A DNA stretch of 43,407 bases from Candidatus Peregrinibacteria bacterium (GTDB lineage: Bacteria > Patescibacteriota > Gracilibacteria > Peribacterales > Peribacteraceae). The notes beneath the pieces were generated by a model. That model saw nothing but the letters and a program-made list of their open reading frames with translations, did not search any database and was not told the origin of the DNA. The stretch is from NCBI GenBank assembly GCA_018662075.1, contig JABJGX010000011.1, forward strand, positions 1 through 43,407, written 5' to 3'. Below, one piece after another: positions 41,286-43,407 of this stretch; positions within the stretch are counted from its first letter, which is position 1; every line of letters starts with the position of its first letter. Both the position numbers and the translations under genes were made by a program.

Positions 41286-42599
41286 AATCCGTTCTTCCTC
41301 TGCTCTAAATATTTCGCCCTTTGAAAGGACATCCTCCACGGCATCGATACACTTACTACTGACATTTTCTCCGTAGATCTTTGGCTTCGCTCTCATATCT
41401 GCATTGTCCCAAGCGTACTCAACCATCTGCTTAATAAGGTTTCCATCGATAGGTGGAGCAATAAGGTTTCCACCGTTAATACCAGACTCTGGCCTATCGG
41501 AACCGAAGCGAAGTGTGACACATGGAACACCCATCACATTCATCTCCTCTTGCATAGACCCACTATCTGTCGCACACACTGCAGCCTTATTCATCGCAGC
41601 AATAACATCGACGTACTCTGCCCACACTGGGCTATACACAAAGTTGTCGTAGTCCTTATTCATCTGGTCGACTTCATCTTTTAGGCCAAAGTTCTTCAGT
41701 GCTGATTCTGTTTTAAATAGTGAGATTAAAAGAACTTTACGACCATCTTCAATGAGCATTTTCATTGCCTCGTAAATGGCACGGAAGCGCTTTTCGTTTG
41801 TACAGTTTTCACCGCGGTGAATACAAAAACGAACGAAGTTTCCGTCAGCAAGCTCTGGATGCTTTTCAAAAATTGTTGAATCTTTTGATCTGTCGAGTGC
41901 ATCATGCGTTGCATCTGCAACACTATTTCCAACAACAAAAATACGATCATCACAGTATCCTTCATCCAGTAAGAACTGCCTGTCGAGTTCTACAGGAGCA
42001 AGGTGCACACCGGTTCCAGCTTCTGCACTACGAGTATTGAACTGTTCTGGGAATGGCTCTTGTGATCCTCGTTCCCAGTTGTTGCGGTCCTGCAGAAATG
42101 CATGCCATGCTTTGCAGTCGAACCCTTCATCGCTCAGTCCAAACTCTTTAAACTTCGGTGTCAGTGTTCTGATCCCTGCTTCAACGTGTACAGATGCAAA
42201 CTTGTGGCAATACCCTGCATTCGCAGCTGCCATACATGTCGTAGTGTCTCCGTGCACATATGGAATAACGATCTTTCCTTTTTCTTTAAGCTCTCCAATA
42301 ACATGTCCGAGTCTTCCAATAATAAGGCTTACCACTTCATGAGCAGCGCCACGAACATTCAAATTGAAATCTGGCTGCACACCAAACTCCTTAAGCATAC
42401 CTCCGGACAAATTCTCATCGTAATGCTGGCCAGTGTGACCAAGAACAACCAGGTGTCCTCTATTCTTTAGCTCTCTATACAGTGGAATTTGTTTAATAAT
42501 ATCTGGCTTTGTTGCAATCATGATCAGATGAACATTCTTATCATCGCTCGCCGCAATGTCATCGTAAAACGCCTCTGATAGATATTCGATCTCTTGCAT
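41274..42599 (-). CDS. wecB: UDP-N-acetylglucosamine 2-epimerase (non-hydrolysing)
   Basis: A 441-residue WecB/MnaA-type enzyme. It has HLIMIATKPDIIKQIPLYREL, LGHTGQHYDENLSGGML, YVHGDTTTCMAAANAGY, HVEAGIRTLTPKF, and DSGSMQEEMNVMGVPCVTLRFGSDRPES. It interconverts UDP-GlcNAc and UDP-ManNAc for surface polysaccharide. It is about 60 residues longer than E. coli WecB, with an insertion after HVEAGIRTLTPKF (SDEGFDCKAWHAFLQDRNNW...). The exact substrate could differ because of that insertion. Confidence 0.88.
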   Translation of the reverse strand: MQEIEYLSEAFYDDIAASDDKNVHLIMIATKPDIIKQIPLYRELKNRGHLVVLGHTGQHYDENLSGGMLKEFGVQPDFNLNVRGAAHEVVSLIIGRLGHVIGELKEKGKIVIPYVHGDTTTCMAAANAGYCHKFASVHVEAGIRTLTPKFKEFGLSDEGFDCKAWHAFLQDRNNWERGSQEPFPEQFNTRSAEAGTGVHLAPVELDRQFLLDEGYCDDRIFVVGNSVADATHDALDRSKDSTIFEKHPELADGNFVRFCIHRGENCTNEKRFRAIYEAMKMLIEDGRKVLLISLFKTESALKNFGLKDEVDQMNKDYDNFVYSPVWAEYVDVIAAMNKAAVCATDSGSMQEEMNVMGVPCVTLRFGSDRPESGINGGNLIAPPIDGNLIKQMVEYAWDNADMRAKPKIYGENVSSKCIDAVEDVLSKGEIFRAEEERIGLG

Positions 42600-42612
42600 A
42601 CGTATGACAAGG

Positions 42613-42632
42613 ATAGCGAAAAAATACGCTAT
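42613..42632. other. Short hairpin in the epimerase leader
   Basis: ATAGCG / CGCTAT (6 bp perfect) with the loop AAAAAATA, 13 bases ahead of the epimerase start. It may be part of the promoter or a weak terminator after gpmA (on the minus strand the loop is T-rich). Confidence 0.25.
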
Positions 42633-42653
42633 GACTAGTAAGAATACTGCTTT

Positions 42654-43319
42654 CTACACAGTTCCTTCTTCCACTTTAGACTCTTTCAGAGATGCTCCTT
42701 TGGTGACTATTCCTTCAACATGCATAATCTCGTGACTGATCATCTTCTCGCCATCAAATTTGTAGATATATGGTGTACACAGTCCAATTTCTAATGCTGC
42801 TGTAACATCTGGTGTCAGCCCTTCAAGGTTTTTTACAATTGGACGGAGGCTATTGCCGTGAGCAGCAACGATAACTGTCTTACCCGCAGCAAGGTGTGGC
42901 AAAATATACTGCTGAAAGAACGGCCATGTGCGCTCTTCACAATCCTGCATACTTTCTCCATTCGGAGGACGCGTTGCGAAGCTCCTGCGCCACAGTTGCA
43001 CCTGCTCTTTTCCATGCTTTTCGACAGTTTCCGCCTTGTTTAACCCCTGCAAGTCTCCGTAATGACGCTCGTTTAATGCAGAATCATGAATAACTTCCGG
43101 AGTCTGCCCAAGTTCTTTTAAGATAATATCAAGCGTACCAGTTGCACGCTCAAGACGAGACGTGAATGCGATATCAAACGTAAAATTCTTTAGTGCTGCA
43201 GCTGCTAGTGCAGCGTCAGCTCCTCCACGCTCTGTCAGTGGGACATCTGTCCAACCAGTAAACCTGTTTTCTAAGTTCCATTGAGATTGGCCGTGTCTGA
43301 TAGCAATAAGTGTTCCCAT
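42654..43319 (-). CDS. gpmA: 2,3-bisphosphoglycerate-dependent phosphoglycerate mutase
   Basis: A 221-residue dPGM. It starts MGTLIAIRHGQSQWN with the catalytic His in RHG, then FTGWTDVPLTERG, TSRLERATGTLDIIL, ALNERHYGDLQGLNKAE, RRSFATRPPNGESM and VIVAAHGNSLRPIVKNLEG with the second His. It interconverts 3- and 2-phosphoglycerate in glycolysis. The start at 43319 is chosen over 43355 because it gives the normal N terminus. Confidence 0.96.
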   Translation of the reverse strand: MGTLIAIRHGQSQWNLENRFTGWTDVPLTERGGADAALAAAALKNFTFDIAFTSRLERATGTLDIILKELGQTPEVIHDSALNERHYGDLQGLNKAETVEKHGKEQVQLWRRSFATRPPNGESMQDCEERTWPFFQQYILPHLAAGKTVIVAAHGNSLRPIVKNLEGLTPDVTAALEIGLCTPYIYKFDGEKMISHEIMHVEGIVTKGASLKESKVEEGTV

Positions 43320-43362
43320 GGACAGAAGGTTACCTTTATTTCTTCTTCTATCCAAATTTTGC

Positions 43363-43368
43363 TATACT
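43363..43368 (+). promoter_or_regulatory. -10 box for the gene entering at the window end
   Basis: TATACT lies 9 bases before the ATG at 43378, giving an almost leaderless transcript. No good -35 is seen. Confidence 0.4.
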
Positions 43369-43377
43369 TCAAGCCTG

Positions 43378-43407
43378 ATGGACATCAAAAGACTATCTCG
43401 TCGGCGC
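43378..43407 (+). CDS. Start of an unidentified gene (10 codons)
   Basis: An ATG with the open frame MDIKRLSRRR runs off the window end. It is preceded by a TATACT box at the spacing seen for other genes here. The product cannot be told. Confidence 0.4.
   Translation, partial: MDIKRLSRRR

Noticed and set aside
1..43407. UGA read as glycine or tryptophan (genetic code 25 or 4)
   Set aside because: Every recognised protein is full length under the standard reading, Trp is encoded by TGG and Gly by GGN, and no conserved position falls on an in-frame TGA.
1..43407. CRISPR arrays, insertion sequences, prophage genes
   Set aside because: No regularly spaced repeats, transposase, integrase or phage structural gene can be seen on either strand.

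Overview
The window looks like a piece of chromosome from a Patescibacteria (CPR) bacterium, most likely on the Peregrinibacteria/Gracilibacteria side. This is inference from gene content, not from a marker-gene tree. The reasons are: dense short operons; almost no well-placed Shine-Dalgarno sequences and very short leaders (-10 boxes 9-20 bases before ATG); a dispersed GC-rich palindrome of the kind I associate with such genomes; fused or enlarged versions of standard proteins (SecD, UvrC, GuaA); and an odd stop-codon pattern. Of 43 complete genes read here, 23 end in TAG, 19 in TAA and one in TGA. That fits a lineage relying on RF1 and related to groups that reassigned UGA. No reading frame here needs UGA as a sense codon.

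Layout. 1-1463: minus-strand run of three unrecognised genes. 1585-5810: a ribosome hibernation factor, then a two-gene membrane/amidoligase module: a 7TM protein with a PKD-like ectodomain, and an ATP-grasp / degenerate retropepsin / QEGLA-HExxxH metallopeptidase fusion. 5851-11173: DUF3048 protein, ribosomal protein L25, a GT2 glycosyltransferase, an enlarged UvrC and a PH-domain membrane protein. 11263-16337: tRNA-Glu(CUC) followed by a 4,999-base island bounded by 16-base copies of the tRNA 3' end. It holds a 113-aa protein and a 1,503-aa protein with a membrane segment, a polyproline linker and a C-terminal HExxH domain. The terminator that probably belonged to the tRNA now lies just past the far copy. 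16382-18973: SET-domain and GIY-YIG proteins, RlmH and RlmD.

19018-26219 is a plus-strand run: secreted zincin-like protein, orphan CoA-binding-type membrane protein, sugar nucleotidyltransferase, SecD-like lipoprotein, SecD with an internal PpiC rotamase domain, then FolB-FolK-FolE. FolK appears to start at AUA. 26216-28314 is the opposite run ThyA-FolA followed by a protein with an HEEEH motif. 28401-34423 holds an unknown protein, a CcdA/thioredoxin lipoprotein pair, Nth, a DnaQ-type exonuclease, Def, GatB and EF-P. The gatB leader contains a repeat insertion flanked by a duplicated gene start. 34471-43407 holds an ECF sigma factor with an unusual anti-sigma-like FecR/DUF5667 protein, GuaA, two unknown genes, an O-antigen-ligase-like protein, UDP-GlcNAc 2-epimerase, GpmA and the start of another gene.

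How they fit together: most genes are housekeeping (translation quality and modification, repair, folate/dTMP, secretion) with scattered envelope polysaccharide genes (GT2, nucleotidyltransferase, epimerase, O-antigen ligase). The parts that look least described are the tRNA-Glu island with its giant zincin-like protein, the 7TM + ATP-grasp/metallopeptidase pair, and the link between UGA avoidance, the TAATG gene junctions and the AUA start of folK. No gene-free stretch exceeds 300 bases.
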